Positions 1 to 10,319 of a stretch of 64,000 nt of DNA are shown piece after piece. Source of the DNA: Leptodactylus fallax. Its lineage: Eukaryota > Chordata > Amphibia > Anura > Leptodactylidae. The stretch lies in contig CAMRHE010000068.1 of the NCBI GenBank assembly GCA_947044405.1, forward strand, positions 2,076,501 through 2,140,500, given 5' to 3'. The translations under genes and the position numbers were made by a program. Below the pieces are notes generated by a model that was given only the letters and a program-made list of their open reading frames with translations, searched no databases and was not told the DNA's origin. Each line of letters begins with the position of its first letter. The first letter of the stretch is position 1.

Positions 1-182
1 TGTGCCTTGCCAAAAATTTAGATTTTTGTCTCATCTGTCCATAGGACATTGTCCCAGAAGATTTGTGGCTTGTCAACATGTTTTTATATATTATTACTTT
101 TGTCAGATTCAAGTTATTTCTGTGACTATTGTGGGTTTTTCTTTCATTAAACGAGGGGTACCAACAATTTTGTCCACGTGTG
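1..182 (-). mobile_element. Tc1-type transposon relic, cut by window edge
   Basis: Bases 1-62 and about 79-182 read as the reverse complement of the left end of the Tc1-type element at 30469-31395. They share the block around 'ttgtggcttgt' and the terminal 'ggtaccaacaattttgtcca'. Only the transposon end and a piece of transposase near its first catalytic Asp remain, and the rest lies off the window. No coding capacity. Confidence 0.75.
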
Positions 183-212
183 TGTGTATATATATATATA
201 TAGATAGATAGA
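183..212. repeat. TG/TA/TAGA microsatellite
   Basis: Short runs of tg, ta and taga follow the Tc1 relic. A similar TA/TG run precedes the paralogous segment at about 20796-20830, so the repeat predates that duplication. Confidence 0.8.
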
Positions 213-656
213 TATTTATATCACATGTACATGTCCCATGCACCCCTTCCCAGTTGACAAATGTTATTTTGTTCCATGCTGACGTCTTTTTGGTCCTTAC
301 ATTAAGCACTTTAAGTGTTATGTGTGAATCTTTCTTTTCTAGTGGTTACTTGGCTGTATTCTGTCTACATTACTATACAAAAGGCTTGTTTTTTGTAAGA
401 AGAGTCATATTTTTTAACGGTACCATACAATCTACCATACAGTATAATACACAGAGGTTTGAAAAGAAAAATCAATTGATCAAATTTTGGGGTTTCATTT
501 TTATGGCATGTAAAGTGTGTAAAAATTACATTCTATCAAATTTTTTTTGTAAAAATGTCAGATGTGCTTTATTCTGCAGGCCAGTAAGATCCCAGATATA
601 TAAATATTTTTTGCTAATAACACTTTTATCATTTATACAAAAAAATATATAACATA
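213..656 (+). repeat. Duplicated V2R 3' flank, copy 1
   Basis: This segment is collinear with 20836-21240, the 3' flank of V2R-A. Shared landmarks in the same order are 'cacatgtacatgtcccatgc', 'ggtccttac', 'ataatacacagaggtttgaa', 'attttggggttt' and 'ccagtaagatc'. It carries no exon. By homology it is the 3' flank of another V2R copy ending left of the window. The Tc1 element at 657 interrupts the right end, where copy 2 shows the unfilled site. Confidence 0.8.
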
Positions 657-1621
657 CAGTAAAGGAAATAAGTATTTGATCCCTGGCTGATTTTGTAAGT
701 TTGCCCACTGACAAAGACATGAACAGTCTATAATTTTAAGGGTAGATTAATTTTAACAGTGAGAGAATATCAAAAATAAAATCCAGAAAATCACATTGTA
801 TAAATTTTATAAATTTAGTTGCATTTTGTAGAGAGAAATAAGTATTTGATCCCCTCCCAACCATTAAGAGTTCTGGCTCCTACAGACCAGTTAGACGCTC
901 TCTTATATTGTCACCTGTATAAAAGACTCCTGTCCACAGACTCAATGAATCAGTCAGACTCTACCCTCTACAACATGGGCAAGACCAAAGAGCTTTCTAA
1001 GGATGTCAGGGACAAGATTATAGACCTGCACAAGGCTGGAATGGGCTACAAAACCATAAGTAAGACGCTGGGTGAGAAGGAGACAACTGTTGGTGCAATA
1101 GTAAGAAAATGGAAGAAATACAAAATGACTGTCAATCGACATCGATCTGGGGCTCCATGCAAAATCTCACCTTGTGGGGTATCCTTGATCATGAGGAAGG
1201 TGAGAGTTCAGCCTAAAACTACACGGGGGGAACTTGTTAATGATCTCAAGGCAGCTGGGACCACAGTCACCAAGAAAACCATTGGTAACACATTACGCCT
1301 TAATGGATTAAAATCCTGCAGTGCCCGCAAGATCTCCATGCTCAAGAAGGCCCATATGCAGGCCCGTCTGAAGTCTGCCAATGAACACCTGGATGATTCT
1401 GCGAGTGAACGGGAGAAGGTGCTGTGGTCAGATGAGACAAAAATTGAGCTCTTTGGCATTAACTCAACTCGCCGTGTTTGGAGGAAGAGAAATGCTGCCT
1501 ATGACTCAAAGAACAGCGTCCCCACTGTCAAGCATGGAGATGGAAACATTATGTTTTGGGGGTGTTTCTCTGCTAAGGGCACAGGACTACTTCACCACAT
1601 CAATGGGAGAATGGATGGAGC
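657..1621 (+). mobile_element. Tc1-type transposon, 3'-truncated
   Basis: The left terminus starts after a TA with 'cagtaaaggaaataagtatt'. A second direct repeat of the same motif ('agaaataagtatttgatccc') lies near 833-852, so this is the IR/DR arrangement known from Sleeping Beauty-like Tc1 elements. The right third, including the second half of the transposase and the right inverted repeat, is missing: homology stops at about 1621-1631 and AT-rich filler follows. It is a dead copy. Confidence 0.85.
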
Positions 1622-1631
1622 CATGTACCGT
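975..1631 (+). pseudogene. Tc1-like transposase, N-terminal two-thirds
   Basis: Cut-and-paste transposase of the Tc1/mariner superfamily. The chosen start is [10 protein letters not shown] at 975, the usual start of this lineage; upstream in-frame codons belong to the terminal repeat. About 219 residues are recognisable. Residues 1-110 are the paired helix-turn-helix DNA-binding region, including '[20 protein letters not shown]'. The first catalytic Asp is D153 in [10 protein letters not shown], and [16 protein letters not shown] follows. The second Asp and the Glu of the DD34E triad are absent because the gene breaks after MDGAMYR; the last six codons before the stop at 1652 are unrelated sequence. 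It cannot catalyse transposition. Confidence 0.9.
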
Positions 1632-1674
1632 ATTAATCATATACCATATTAATAATATAATATAATAAATGCAA

Positions 1675-1821
1675 TGTTTTGCACCTAGGCCAAGGAAATA
1701 AGTGTTCTGATCATGTATTAAATGATAAAAAACTGGGTCAGACTAATGCTGAAAAAGATTTGGAGATTTGGGCGGTCAGCAAAAATGATTTTATCAACCA
1801 GTGCCAGGCAGCTCTTATGAA
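1675..1821 (+). repeat. Degenerate LINE reverse-transcriptase fragment, left piece
   Basis: Conceptual translation gives KLGQTNAEKDLEIWAVSKND followed by QCQAALMK. This resembles the post-catalytic RT segment (LGKTVTEKDLGVxVD...QCQAA) common in CR1-like LINEs of frogs. The piece breaks where the L2-like LINE begins and appears to resume at 4621. It is an old, inactive copy that served as landing site. Confidence 0.55.
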
Positions 1822-4620
1822 GGTCTGCAATTCTCGCACACTCCCCGCCCCAACAATAAACCTGGTGGAGGCGTAGGCGTACTCCTGTCTGACAATTGCT
1901 CCTTTGCCCCAATCCAACCGATACCTGCTCTCACCCTCCCCTCCTTTGAAGTGCACTCTGTTTGCATTTACTCACCCTCCAACCTCCAACTGGCCGTCAT
2001 ATATCGACCGCCAGGACCTACTGCTGCCTTTATCGACCACTTCACCACCTGGCTAATGCACTTCCTATCCACTGACACCCCCACCATCATCATGGGTGAC
2101 TTCAACATCCCCATTAACACAAACCACCCCCCCCCCGCTTCCAGTCTCCTATCACTCACTACCTCCTTTGGTCTCTCTCAATGGTCCTCCTCTGCCACCC
2201 ACACAAAGGGGCACACGCTGGACCTCATATTCACCCACCTCTGGTCTCTAGTCAACCTCTCTAACTCTCCATCCACGCTCTCTGACCACAACCTGCTGAC
2301 ATTCTCAGCCCTCTCCTTTGGAATAGACCCTCCAACCCTTAAACCAACACGCCCCCGCAGAAACCTTAATCGCCTTGACATCCGCACGCTCTCAGACTCT
2401 CTCCTACCGCTCGCTGACATAATCTCACTCCAGGATGTAGATACCGCCACTGACTTCTACAATACCACCATTACTTCAGCCCTTGACTCTGTAGCCCCCT
2501 TTACTAACACCAGAGCCCGACTGATCAATAGGCAACCCTGGCACACTGACCTGACTAAAAAACTGAGACATACCCCACGGGTTGCTGAACACCTCTGGAA
2601 GAAAAGTCACTCCCAAGGGGACTTCCTTAGGTACAAAGAGGCAGTTCTCACATTCAAGAACGCACTCACCTCTGCAAAGCAGGTCTACTTCTCCGCACTA
2701 ATATCTGTCCTATCCCGCAACCCCAAACAGCTATTCACAACCTTCAACTCCCTTCTCCGTCCTCCTGCGCCCCCTCTGACATCACTTATCACAGCTGATG
2801 ACTTTGCCTCTTATTTCAAAAGCAAAATCGACACCATCAGAGACAGTCTCACCCTACACCCCCGACAACCACTCTACCCAACTGTCCTGTGCTCTTCATC
2901 TTTAACCTGTTTCTCCACCATCACTGATGAAAAGCTCTCCACCCTAATCTCTAAATCTCACCTCACCTCCTGCGCGCTTGACCCCTTCCAGTCACACCTC
3001 ATCCCCAAACTCTCTGAAGTCATTACTCCTGCCCTAACCCATCTCTTCAACCTATCCCTAACCAATGGATCCTTCCCTTCCGTGTTCAAACATGCTACCG
3101 TCACACCTATACTTAAGAAACCCTCCCTGGACCCGTCCTCTCCAGCCAACTATCGACCCATCTCACTGCTCCCGTACGCCTCTAAACTGCTGGAGCAACA
3201 CGTCCACTCCGAACTGTCCTCCTATCTCTCGTCCAATGTGCTCTTTGACATACTACAGTCAGGTTTCAGAGCCCTTCACTCCACAGAAACTGCCCTAAGC
3301 AAGGTCAATAATGACTTTCTAACTGCCAAAGCCAAACGTCACTATTCTGTCCTGCTCCTCCTCGACCTCGCCTCTGCCTTTGACACAGTCGACCATTTCC
3401 TCCTGCTTGAAATGCTTTCATCCCTTGGCATCTCAGACCTGGCCCTTTGCTAGATCTCCTCATACTTCACCAACCGCACATTCAGTGTCTTCCACTTGCA
3501 CACCACCTCCTCGCCACGCCCTCTTTCTGTAGGTGTCCCCCAAGGCTCCGTCCTAGGACCCCTCTTGTTCTCCATCTACACCCTAGACCTTGGCCAACTC
3601 ATAGAATCACATGGTTGCTATTATCACCTCCTTTCTCTCCTCCCCGCTTTATCAAACTCAACATGGAGAAAACGGAGTTCATAATCTTCACCCCTCCACA
3701 CATGACCCCCTTACCTGACCCATCTATCAAAATTAATGGAACCACTCTCACCCCAGTCCCACAGGCCCACTGCCTTGGGATAACCTTAGACTCTGACCTA
3801 TCGTTCAAGCCTCATATTCAAACCCTCAACACCTCCTGCCACCTCCAACTCAAGAACATCCACCGAATCCGCTACTTCCTCACCCCTGAAACTACAAAGA
3901 TGCTAGTCCACGCCTTTTTAACCTCCCGCTTAGACTACTGTAACACCCTCCTCCATGGCCTCCCAGCAAACACTCTCGCCCCTCTACAGTCCACCTTAAA
4001 CTGTGCTGCTCGCTTAATATACCTCTCCTCCAGATCTTCATCGGTCGCCACCCTCTGCCAATCCCTCCACTGGCTACCCATTGCCCAGCGAATAGAGTTC
4101 AAACTACTAACACTGACATACAAAGCCATCCACAACCTGTCCCCTCCATATATCTCCGACCTAATCTCCCGCCACCCACCCGCATGTAACCCCCGATCCT
4201 CCAAAGACCTCCTACTCCACTCTGCTCTCATCCGCTCCTCACACAACCGTCTCCAAGACTTCTTCTGTGCATCCCCCATACTCTGGAACTCACTACCAAG
4301 ACACATAACACTGACCCCCACAGTCACGAGCTTCAAGAAGGCCCTGAAGACTCACCTATTCAGGAAGGCCTACAACCTCCAATAACACTACTGTCACCAC
4401 ACCACCACCTGTACAGTCTCTCCCGTCACCTTCTGTGTCTCTACTTCTTCCCTCATAGACTGTAAGCCCTTGCGGGCAGGGCCTTCTATCCCACTGTGCC
4501 AGTTGGTCACTGTTAGTATTATCTGTTTTCTATATCTTGTGTAATGTATGTAAATCCACAAATGTAAAGCACCATGGAATTAATGATGCTATATAAATAA
4601 ACAATAATAATAATAATAAT
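1822..4620 (+). mobile_element. L2/CR1-like LINE, 5'-truncated, defective
   Basis: Non-LTR retrotransposon starting inside the endonuclease domain. It runs through RT and C-terminal domain to a 3' tail 'gatgctatataaataaac' followed by (ATA)n at 4600-4620, the microsatellite tail typical of this group. A second, shorter copy of the same 3' end lies on the opposite strand at 18911-19439. The insertion appears to interrupt an older LINE fragment (1675-1821 and 4621-4725). Confidence 0.88.
1828..4385 (+). pseudogene. L2-like LINE endonuclease/reverse transcriptase, broken
   Basis: Frame one (to 3452) encodes an APE-type endonuclease, with IMGDFNI near 2089 and the terminal SDHNLLTF near 2281. 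RT motifs follow: PISLLPYASKLLEQ, SGFRALHSTETAL and LLLDLASAFDTVDH, the last with the motif-A aspartates. A TAG near 3451 ends this frame. [13 protein letters not shown] (motif B) is read at about 3532 in another frame. The catalytic YADD block expected after LGQLIESHG is missing, and the sequence jumps to [14 protein letters not shown]. The C-terminal part (about 3640-4385) is open: SRLDYCNTLLHGLP, LHWLPIAQRIEFKLL, LWNSLPRHI and KKALKTHLFRKAYNL, all hallmarks of L2-type LINEs. Loss of YADD plus frame breaks make it inactive. Confidence 0.85.
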
Positions 4621-4735
4621 GTGGAATATTGAGCATAATTTTGGGCCCCTGTATATGAAAGGCATAGTTAAACTAAAGTGAATGCAGAAGAGGGCGACCA
4701 AGGTAATTAGGGAAATGGGTGTCCATACCGAACAC
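4621..4735 (+). repeat. Degenerate LINE RT fragment, right piece
   Basis: The sequence resembles the frog LINE segment encoding 'FWAPV...VQRRATK' (here 'ttttgggcccctgta' and 'agagggcgaccaaggtaatt'), with stops in frame. It is the natural downstream partner of 1675-1821, so the L2-like element appears nested in an older LINE. Confidence 0.5.
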
Positions 4736-5106
4736 CATCATCAGACAGCCATATAGTGAAATCTGATTGGCCATCACTCCACAGAGCATACTTATTGGCA
4801 GTCTAAGGACGAGGTGCTTTACACTGCAGCAGCTGACTCTTGACATTGTGCATGCTAGGCTTACATGCAGCTGTCAACATTAGTTTTTCCATAGACTGTA
4901 GTCATGTCTCTGCAAGTGTTAAAGAACTTGTTAAATTAGTTTCTTTTCATCTATATTTTTATCATCTAATTCTACCAAACCTAATAAGTGAAGAATAGCT
5001 AGCTTCAGCAATAAGATATAGATCGTCTGTGCAAATTTAGAACACGTAGTAAGCAGAACTGTCTATAAAAACTGGGAGCCTTCAGTCAGGCTGCATTGAT
5101 ACTATA
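4736..5106 (+). promoter_or_regulatory. Proximal promoter region of V2R-A
   Basis: The last 250 bases before the ATG are recognisably conserved with the same region of V2R-C (49430-49708) and the duplicate at 59650-59934. Shared blocks include 'catactaggctt', 'ctctgcaag.gttact.aactt', 'caataagatatg' and 'gtctataaaa' followed by 'tcaggctgcat'. TATA-like 'gtctataaaa' lies at 5061-5070, about 37 nt before the start codon. The transcription start is inferred, not seen. The left part (4736-4850) shows nothing recognisable. Confidence 0.6.
5061..5070 (+). promoter_or_regulatory. TATA-like box of V2R-A
   Basis: 'gtctataaaa' occurs at the same distance from the start codon in A, B (43147-43156, minus), C (49663-49672) and the duplicate fragment (59889-59898). 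The conservation among diverged paralogs supports function. The role as TATA box is inference. Confidence 0.6.
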
Positions 5107-5450
5107 ATGCTGCAGAAATTACTGACCTGTGTTATATTACTGAAAGCTGTGATCCCAGGGTTATCCCTCCTTACTGTAGGATGTATTACTTTATACCTTT
5201 CACAACTGCTGACTTTTTTACCATTGAAAACTTTATTATGCATTTCATTCCTGTGTGTGACACCTTGTATATCCATGTATCAGGCTCCAGCAACGGCTTG
5301 TAGGCTCCAGATCCGGATGGTGTTTGAAGACTATGAATATGTACAGGACGGAGACATCATAATCGGAGGAGTTGTCAGTGTCAACAGTTACGCATATTCT
5401 ATATCTCATGCAATGAATGGTAAAGTCATGAATGTCATGATGTGTCTCTT
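5107..5450 (+). CDS. V2R-A exon 1 (signal peptide, start of Venus flytrap)
   Basis: ATG at 5107 is aligned with the starts of V2R-B and V2R-C. The N-terminus is hydrophobic, with a second hydrophobic stretch up to FLCVTPCIS that may be the signal-anchor/cleavage region. CRLQIRMVFEDYEYVQDGDI then matches the V2R motif 'YVQDGD.IIGG'. It ends in phase 2 at 'ctctt|gtaagt'. Unlike C, the T run here does not shift the frame. Confidence 0.85.
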
Positions 5451-5919
5451 GTAAGTCTCAGAACATACCGTATGTAGTTGCTAGACATGTATGTATGTAA
5501 AGTATTACGTTATTAATGTGGCTGATATGCAGAATGTGATCTGAGAGGAGCCCAAGATTTGTTCTAGTTTCATAGATTTCCATTAACATTTTATTAAACA
5601 GACAAATTCAGAGAAAAATAAATGGTACAAGGGAAATTCAATGCAACATTTGTGTCATTCTTTACATCATCTACATTAGGTGAATTGTCAGAACATCATC
5701 TGGGAAAGTATTTGACATGTAGCTTTTAGGGAAACAGAGCATCTCTGCGAATAGTGTACAATATCTCACGACCCTTCTATTCACAACTTTAATTAAGAGG
5801 GAGACATTTCCCATCACCTACAATACAGGTTAAACCCATCTGCAGATAGTGAATTTCAATTTGTTCTGTATTTATGTCAAATATTTGCTTTGTAATAACT
5901 CAAATTCCGTATCTTACAG
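5451..5919 (+). other. V2R-A intron 1
   Basis: GT-AG intron of 469 bp. It shares blocks with intron 1 of V2R-C ('ttttattaa', 'tgtgtcattc', 'gtgaatttcaatttg'), showing common origin. No separate element was recognised. Confidence 0.6.
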
Positions 5920-6208
5920 TCCATTCATTTATTATTACAAGAATCTTCTGGCTTTATTTTATGCTATTGATGAAATTAATAAAAATCCTTCAATTCTACC
6001 AAACATGACCCTGGGATATCACATATATGACTCGTGTGCAAATCCCTCGAAGGCAATAAAGAGCATTTTACAGATTTTATCTGGGCCTGGAAATGTTGTC
6101 CCCAATTACTCCTGTACTAAGAAGAAGGTTGTTGGTTTTATTGGAGATCATTTCTCATCAACCACTTTACCTATAGCTCAGCTCCTGGGGATATATCCAT
6201 ACACACAG
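5920..6208 (+). CDS. V2R-A exon 2 (Venus flytrap lobe 1)
   Basis: Exon of 289 bp from 'cttacag|tcc' to 'acacag|gttagt'. It encodes [20 protein letters not shown], then [20 protein letters not shown] and VVGFIGDHFSSTTLPIAQLL. It fits the ANF_receptor fold: the conserved 'AIDEINK' helix and 'LGYHIYDSC' strand. Same length as exon 2 of V2R-B; no stop or shift. Confidence 0.88.
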
Positions 6209-7050
6209 GTTAGTCCCACTGGTGCTATATAGTGTTGTGGTTACCCTAAAGATTATGTATGAATTTATCCATCAGACATGTTACATCCTAAAAAATCACC
6301 AATGATTAGAGATTTGCAAGCCTTGCAATATTTGTTTCCTGAATATTTTCAAGGTCTGCCCACTAGTTTTGTTCTTTTATTATTCTCCTCTTAAGACTCT
6401 GGAGTATAATAAGCAAAGGCCATGGGTAGGTGCAGTAAGAAATAAACAGGGATGTCCTCTCAGTACCTCATACAATGATGCTCGGTTAAAAGATTGCAGA
6501 TTTCATACAATGTAGCGGCTTAGATTCCAAGGTCATAATTGAACATGGCATGTAAGTGGTTAAATGGCCATGATTGGTGCTATCACTGATCGTGACTGTT
6601 AGTCATAAACATCTGTCACTGGCAACATATAAAACCGAGTTCATGCAGTATTGGAGATCCGTTATATATGTATGACAAATGGGTTAGGCTACAGGCCCAC
6701 GACCATATGATTGTTCCATGGTTGAAAGGCACGGTTGGCATATGGATGATATCTGTGTGTCGTTCCATGCCTCCACTGACCCAGTAAGCCCAGATTGCAA
6801 AATAGACAGGTATAGGATCTCTTCTGAGTTTTGGTCCAAACTCACTGATCCATACACAGGCCATTATAGTATAATAGTTAGTGTGTTAGCTGTGAAAAAC
6901 AAGGCTAGCACACTGACAATGCACACATTTGTGTGTAAGGAGCCTAAATGATGGTGTAAAACTCACACATATATGTATACATGCGCTCAGTGTATTTTAA
7001 CAGTATTTAGAAGGTCATAACCGATATCCTGATGATTTTATTCTTTACAG
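6209..7050 (+). other. V2R-A intron 2
   Basis: 842-bp intron. I see no coding sequence, satellite or identifiable transposon here. V2R-B, by contrast, carries the 97-bp satellite in its intron 2. Confidence 0.5.
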
Positions 7051-7870
7051 ATTAGTTACGGAGCAACAGACACCTTGCTAAGTGATAGAGATCTGTTCCC
7101 ATCTTTTTTTCGGACCATCCCTAATAACTACACAACTTATTCCATCATATGTCACTTTTTGAGATATTTTGGTTGGACCTGGGTTGGGATCATAGCCTCT
7201 GATGATGACACTGGAGACAAAGAAACAAGCTTACTGACAGATCTTCTCAGCAGTCATGAGATCTGTGTGGCCTTTGTGCTAAAAAGTAGACAAAAGGAAT
7301 TTCGAGCTGATTATATTGAATATGTTCGTAGAAGCAGCGAGGAAATAAAGAAGTCATCGGCCCGGATAATTACAATATGTGGAAGTTTTTCTACAATAAT
7401 GAAGGCTTTTTTACATGATATAAAACATGTGATACATGACAGGACCTTAATCCTTAATCCCACCTTCTCTCCTCACATTGTAAATGTCCAAAATTACCAA
7501 CAGATATTCAGTCTTAGTTTTTTATTTGACCTGAACGCAGGAAAAATGCCGGTCATGGAAAGTTATTTCAAAAGTTTCCATCCCTTAAAGAATCCTAAAG
7601 ACATGATCCTTGAAGATTTCTGGATTGTGAAATTTCGTTGTTCATCTGGGAAAAAAGGAAAGGATGAATGGTTTTCTAAATTTTTTTAAAATATCCCTTC
7701 AAAAATGTAATGGAACAGAACGACTGGACAGTATTTTGTTTTTTTTATCTCATGGAAACGCTTTCCAAATGTATCTCGCAGTCCAGTCACTGGCCGATGT
7801 CTTACACAACATGTATTCTTTTCATGTAGACGAATTGAGAGATTATCAGATATATCAACATACACACAAG
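7051..7870 (+). CDS. V2R-A exon 3 (Venus flytrap), frameshifted
   Basis: Starts 'ttctttacag|attagttacggagc' (ISYGATDTLLSDRDLFPSFF) and ends 'cacacaag|gtgaat'. It contains SIICHFLRYFGWTWVGIIAS, the KETSLLTDLL helix, ARIITICGSF, and KCNGTERL near the end. The 820-bp length is not a multiple of three. Reading is open to 7686, stops at TAA within 'ttttttt|aaaat', and continues in the +1 frame with ISLQKCNGTE. Removing one T from the T7 run 7681-7687 would reconnect both frames. V2R-E has the uninterrupted 807-bp version. Confidence 0.85.
7681..7687 (+). other. T7 run: site of V2R-A frameshift
   Basis: Seven T bases follow 'tctaaa'. The upstream frame runs into TAA here and the downstream frame resumes KISLQKCNGTE. 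This is a single-base indel in a homopolymer, so either a true null mutation or a consensus error. Confidence 0.7.
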
Positions 7871-8051
7871 GTGAATCCATAGAAATTAATGATAGAATTT
7901 TGTATTTATTCACATCACCTGGTGAAATTAACACACAATCATCGACCTAAAACTGATAAAATTGTAGTCAGGAATTTTAGAATTTTTTTTCTTACAGTAC
8001 TCACTAAATATTCAATATTAATATTAACTTTTAAAAAGATGCAAATGTATA

Positions 8052-8057
<6 letters not shown>

Positions 8058-8100
<43 letters not shown>
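8058..8100. repeat. (TA)n microsatellite
   Basis: About 43 bases of alternating TA, followed by T/A-rich sequence up to the L1 insertion site, within intron 3 of V2R-A. Confidence 0.9.
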
Positions 8101-8105
<5 letters not shown>

Positions 8106-8174
8106 ATTTTTTTATTTTTATTTTTTTAAAGTATTTTTATTGTATGAAAGTAGCAAAACATTGAAAAATAATAT

Positions 8175-8191
8175 AAAATAGGTATCTGAAG
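8175..8191 (+). repeat. L1 target-site duplication, left
   Basis: 'aaaataggtatctgaag' directly precedes the L1 5' end and is repeated exactly at 14670-14686. Confidence 0.92.
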
Positions 8192-8292
8192 GGGGGGCGG
8201 AGCCTGACCGCGGAGAGAGATGGCAGCTTGATCTGAGAGCTCTGTCATCAGGGAACCCACAATAGCCTTCATTAGCAGTTACACATCCCAAA

Positions 8293-9399
8293 ATGGTCAA
8301 AATTGGCAGAGATAGACCCTCTGAACATACAGAGACCGTCAAAAGCTCACACTTGCAGGCAGACATGCAGAAATTCCTGAGGAAAAAGACGTCTCTCTCC
8401 CCTGCTAAGCAACCTAAGATGGCGCTGGATGATTGCAGCAGCGCGGTGGAAGTGGCGGTAGACTCAGATGATGACGGCGGGCAGGAAGACAAAACCGCTT
8501 CAGTGATCACCAAAGGATTCCTTAGGAAAGCCCTCTCACAAGCTGTGGCTCCGGTTTTGGCTGAGCTAGCGGACCTCCGAGCTGACATCAGGACGACAGG
8601 ACGAAGGGTAACCGCTTTGGAGCAAAGACAGGAAGAAGCTTTGCAGATCTCACACGCAATGGCCAACAGGTTAGAAACTCACACTGACCAGCTCAATAAA
8701 GCTCACCTACTCCTAGAAGACCTAGAGAATAGGAGCAGAAGGCGTAATGTAAGAATCAGAGGCCTCCCAGAGAAATACACTGCTGATGCACTTATGAATA
8801 TTACTATGGTCATCTTCACAGCCCTGGTAGGGGGAGAACGCGCGAAATCCATGCAGGTTGAAAGGGTGCACAGAGCAGTAAGGCCTAAACCTTCAGAGTC
8901 TGAGCCTCCAAGGGACATTATTTGCGCGCTGTTATCCTCGGCACACACCGCTGAGCTTTTACATGCGGCAAAAGATCACGTAGCTCTTACTTATGAAGAA
9001 AACCCAGTCCAAATATACCAGGACCTAGCTCCATCGACGCTACAGAAACGTCGTACAATGCGGCCGTTGCTGGACAAATTAAAGGAGAAAGGTCTATCCT
9101 ACGCATGGCTCTACCCATTCGGCCTTTCAGTCCTCAGGAATGGTCGGAGGATCAACATATGCTCACCAGCGGACCTGGAATCAGCCTGGCCGGTGTTGGG
9201 AATCACACCAATGTATATCCCTTCCTGGATGCCGATCCCCGCTGGGTCTTTACCCGCATCACCACCGACGATCCAGCAGGAGAACCTTCCGCATACTTCG
9301 GGGAGCTCCAATTCACCAAGAGGGAAGAAGAAGCCGCAGAAATACCAGAATATCCGCTCGGAGATGACTGCACCTATGGCTAGATCACTGTGCCAATAG
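8293..9399 (+). CDS. L1 ORF1 protein (RNA-binding chaperone)
   Basis: 368-aa ORF1p, which in L1 coats the element RNA as a trimer and acts as a nucleic-acid chaperone. The first 75 or so residues are basic then acidic and probably disordered. About residues 80-150 form a predicted coiled coil (LAELADLRADIRTTGRRVTA, then ALEQRQEEALQ and LLLEDLENRSRR). The RRM begins at RRNVRIRGLPEK and is followed by the C-terminal domain with IYQDLAPSTLQKRR and LSYAWLYPFGLSVLRNGRRI. The tail is Pro/Ser rich. Open from start to stop. The ATG at 8293 is the first in frame after the 5' UTR. Confidence 0.9.
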   Translation: MVKIGRDRPSEHTETVKSSHLQADMQKFLRKKTSLSPAKQPKMALDDCSSAVEVAVDSDDDGGQEDKTASVITKGFLRKALSQAVAPVLAELADLRADIRTTGRRVTALEQRQEEALQISHAMANRLETHTDQLNKAHLLLEDLENRSRRRNVRIRGLPEKYTADALMNITMVIFTALVGGERAKSMQVERVHRAVRPKPSESEPPRDIICALLSSAHTAELLHAAKDHVALTYEENPVQIYQDLAPSTLQKRRTMRPLLDKLKEKGLSYAWLYPFGLSVLRNGRRINICSPADLESAWPVLGITPMYIPSWMPIPAGSLPASPPTIQQENLPHTSGSSNSPRGKKKPQKYQNIRSEMTAPMARSLCQ

Positions 9400-10319
9400 A
9401 TGTTGGACTGCCCTGAAAGGAGCTTACGAGAGGAGTCCGTGAGTGAAGCTGTTGGAGACATATATTATTATTTTTGCATAAGCAAACATTTATAGCATAA
9501 TATTCTTAGCTTAACACTGGTCTCTGCACTGAACTCGGGTCACCATCACTATCACCGCTAATGGGAAGAGAAACTGTTTGGATCGCATATGCTTGCTCTA
9601 TTATGTACTCAGGAAGGGCCTCTTTGCAGCACTCAGTTATAATAGTTTTTAGAGTTGAGTATTTGTTGCTAAGCATTGAAATGGGTATAATAGTCCAGTC
9701 TCATCAAGACGCAGATTAGCCTACTCAGCAGGTTGAGTTCTGAGGAATTCACGCACTAGTAAGGAATGTATGGTTATACTTAAGTATATTGTTGTGACTG
9801 TTCTGAGCTTGCATATGACCGAGTAAGGCCCTTGAAGCAGAGCACTCTAACTCATTAGCGTGAATAGATACTAACTGAAAATTTGGGGCGGAAGGCTGAT
9901 ATCTCATAGGTGACGGTGGGTTCCAGACAGTTCAGGAATTCCTCCATCCCCCACATAACTGCCAAACACCTCGACAAGTTAGGCTCGGGTGTGCAGTTAT
10001 ACAACCACTATACCCAGTGGCACACAGACTCACCGCTGAGTTTGTAGAGTCTTCGAGACAATTTTCTATAGCGTACTAACCACTAACCAACCTTTAATAA
10101 TAACCAACTACTAACAACTGACCACCACCTACAAACTACTAAACGCAACTACTAACAACAACTAACCACAACCACTACCACCACTGCTCCCCTCTAACAT
10201 CCCCCCCCCTTTTTCTTCTAACACTTCACATACATGTTCTTCTTGTCTCTTCTCAACCCTTCTATTCTCTGTACCCAACCCCTCTCCTATTCCTGAAGGC
10301 ACGGAGGTGACTAGGATCC
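9400..10319 (+). other. L1 inter-ORF spacer
   Basis: 920 nt between ORF1 stop and ORF2 start, much longer than the few dozen bases of mammalian L1. It holds no long ORF. The last 250 nt are C/A/T-rich with 'aaccaaccac'-type short repeats. How ORF2 is translated across it is not visible. Confidence 0.8.
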
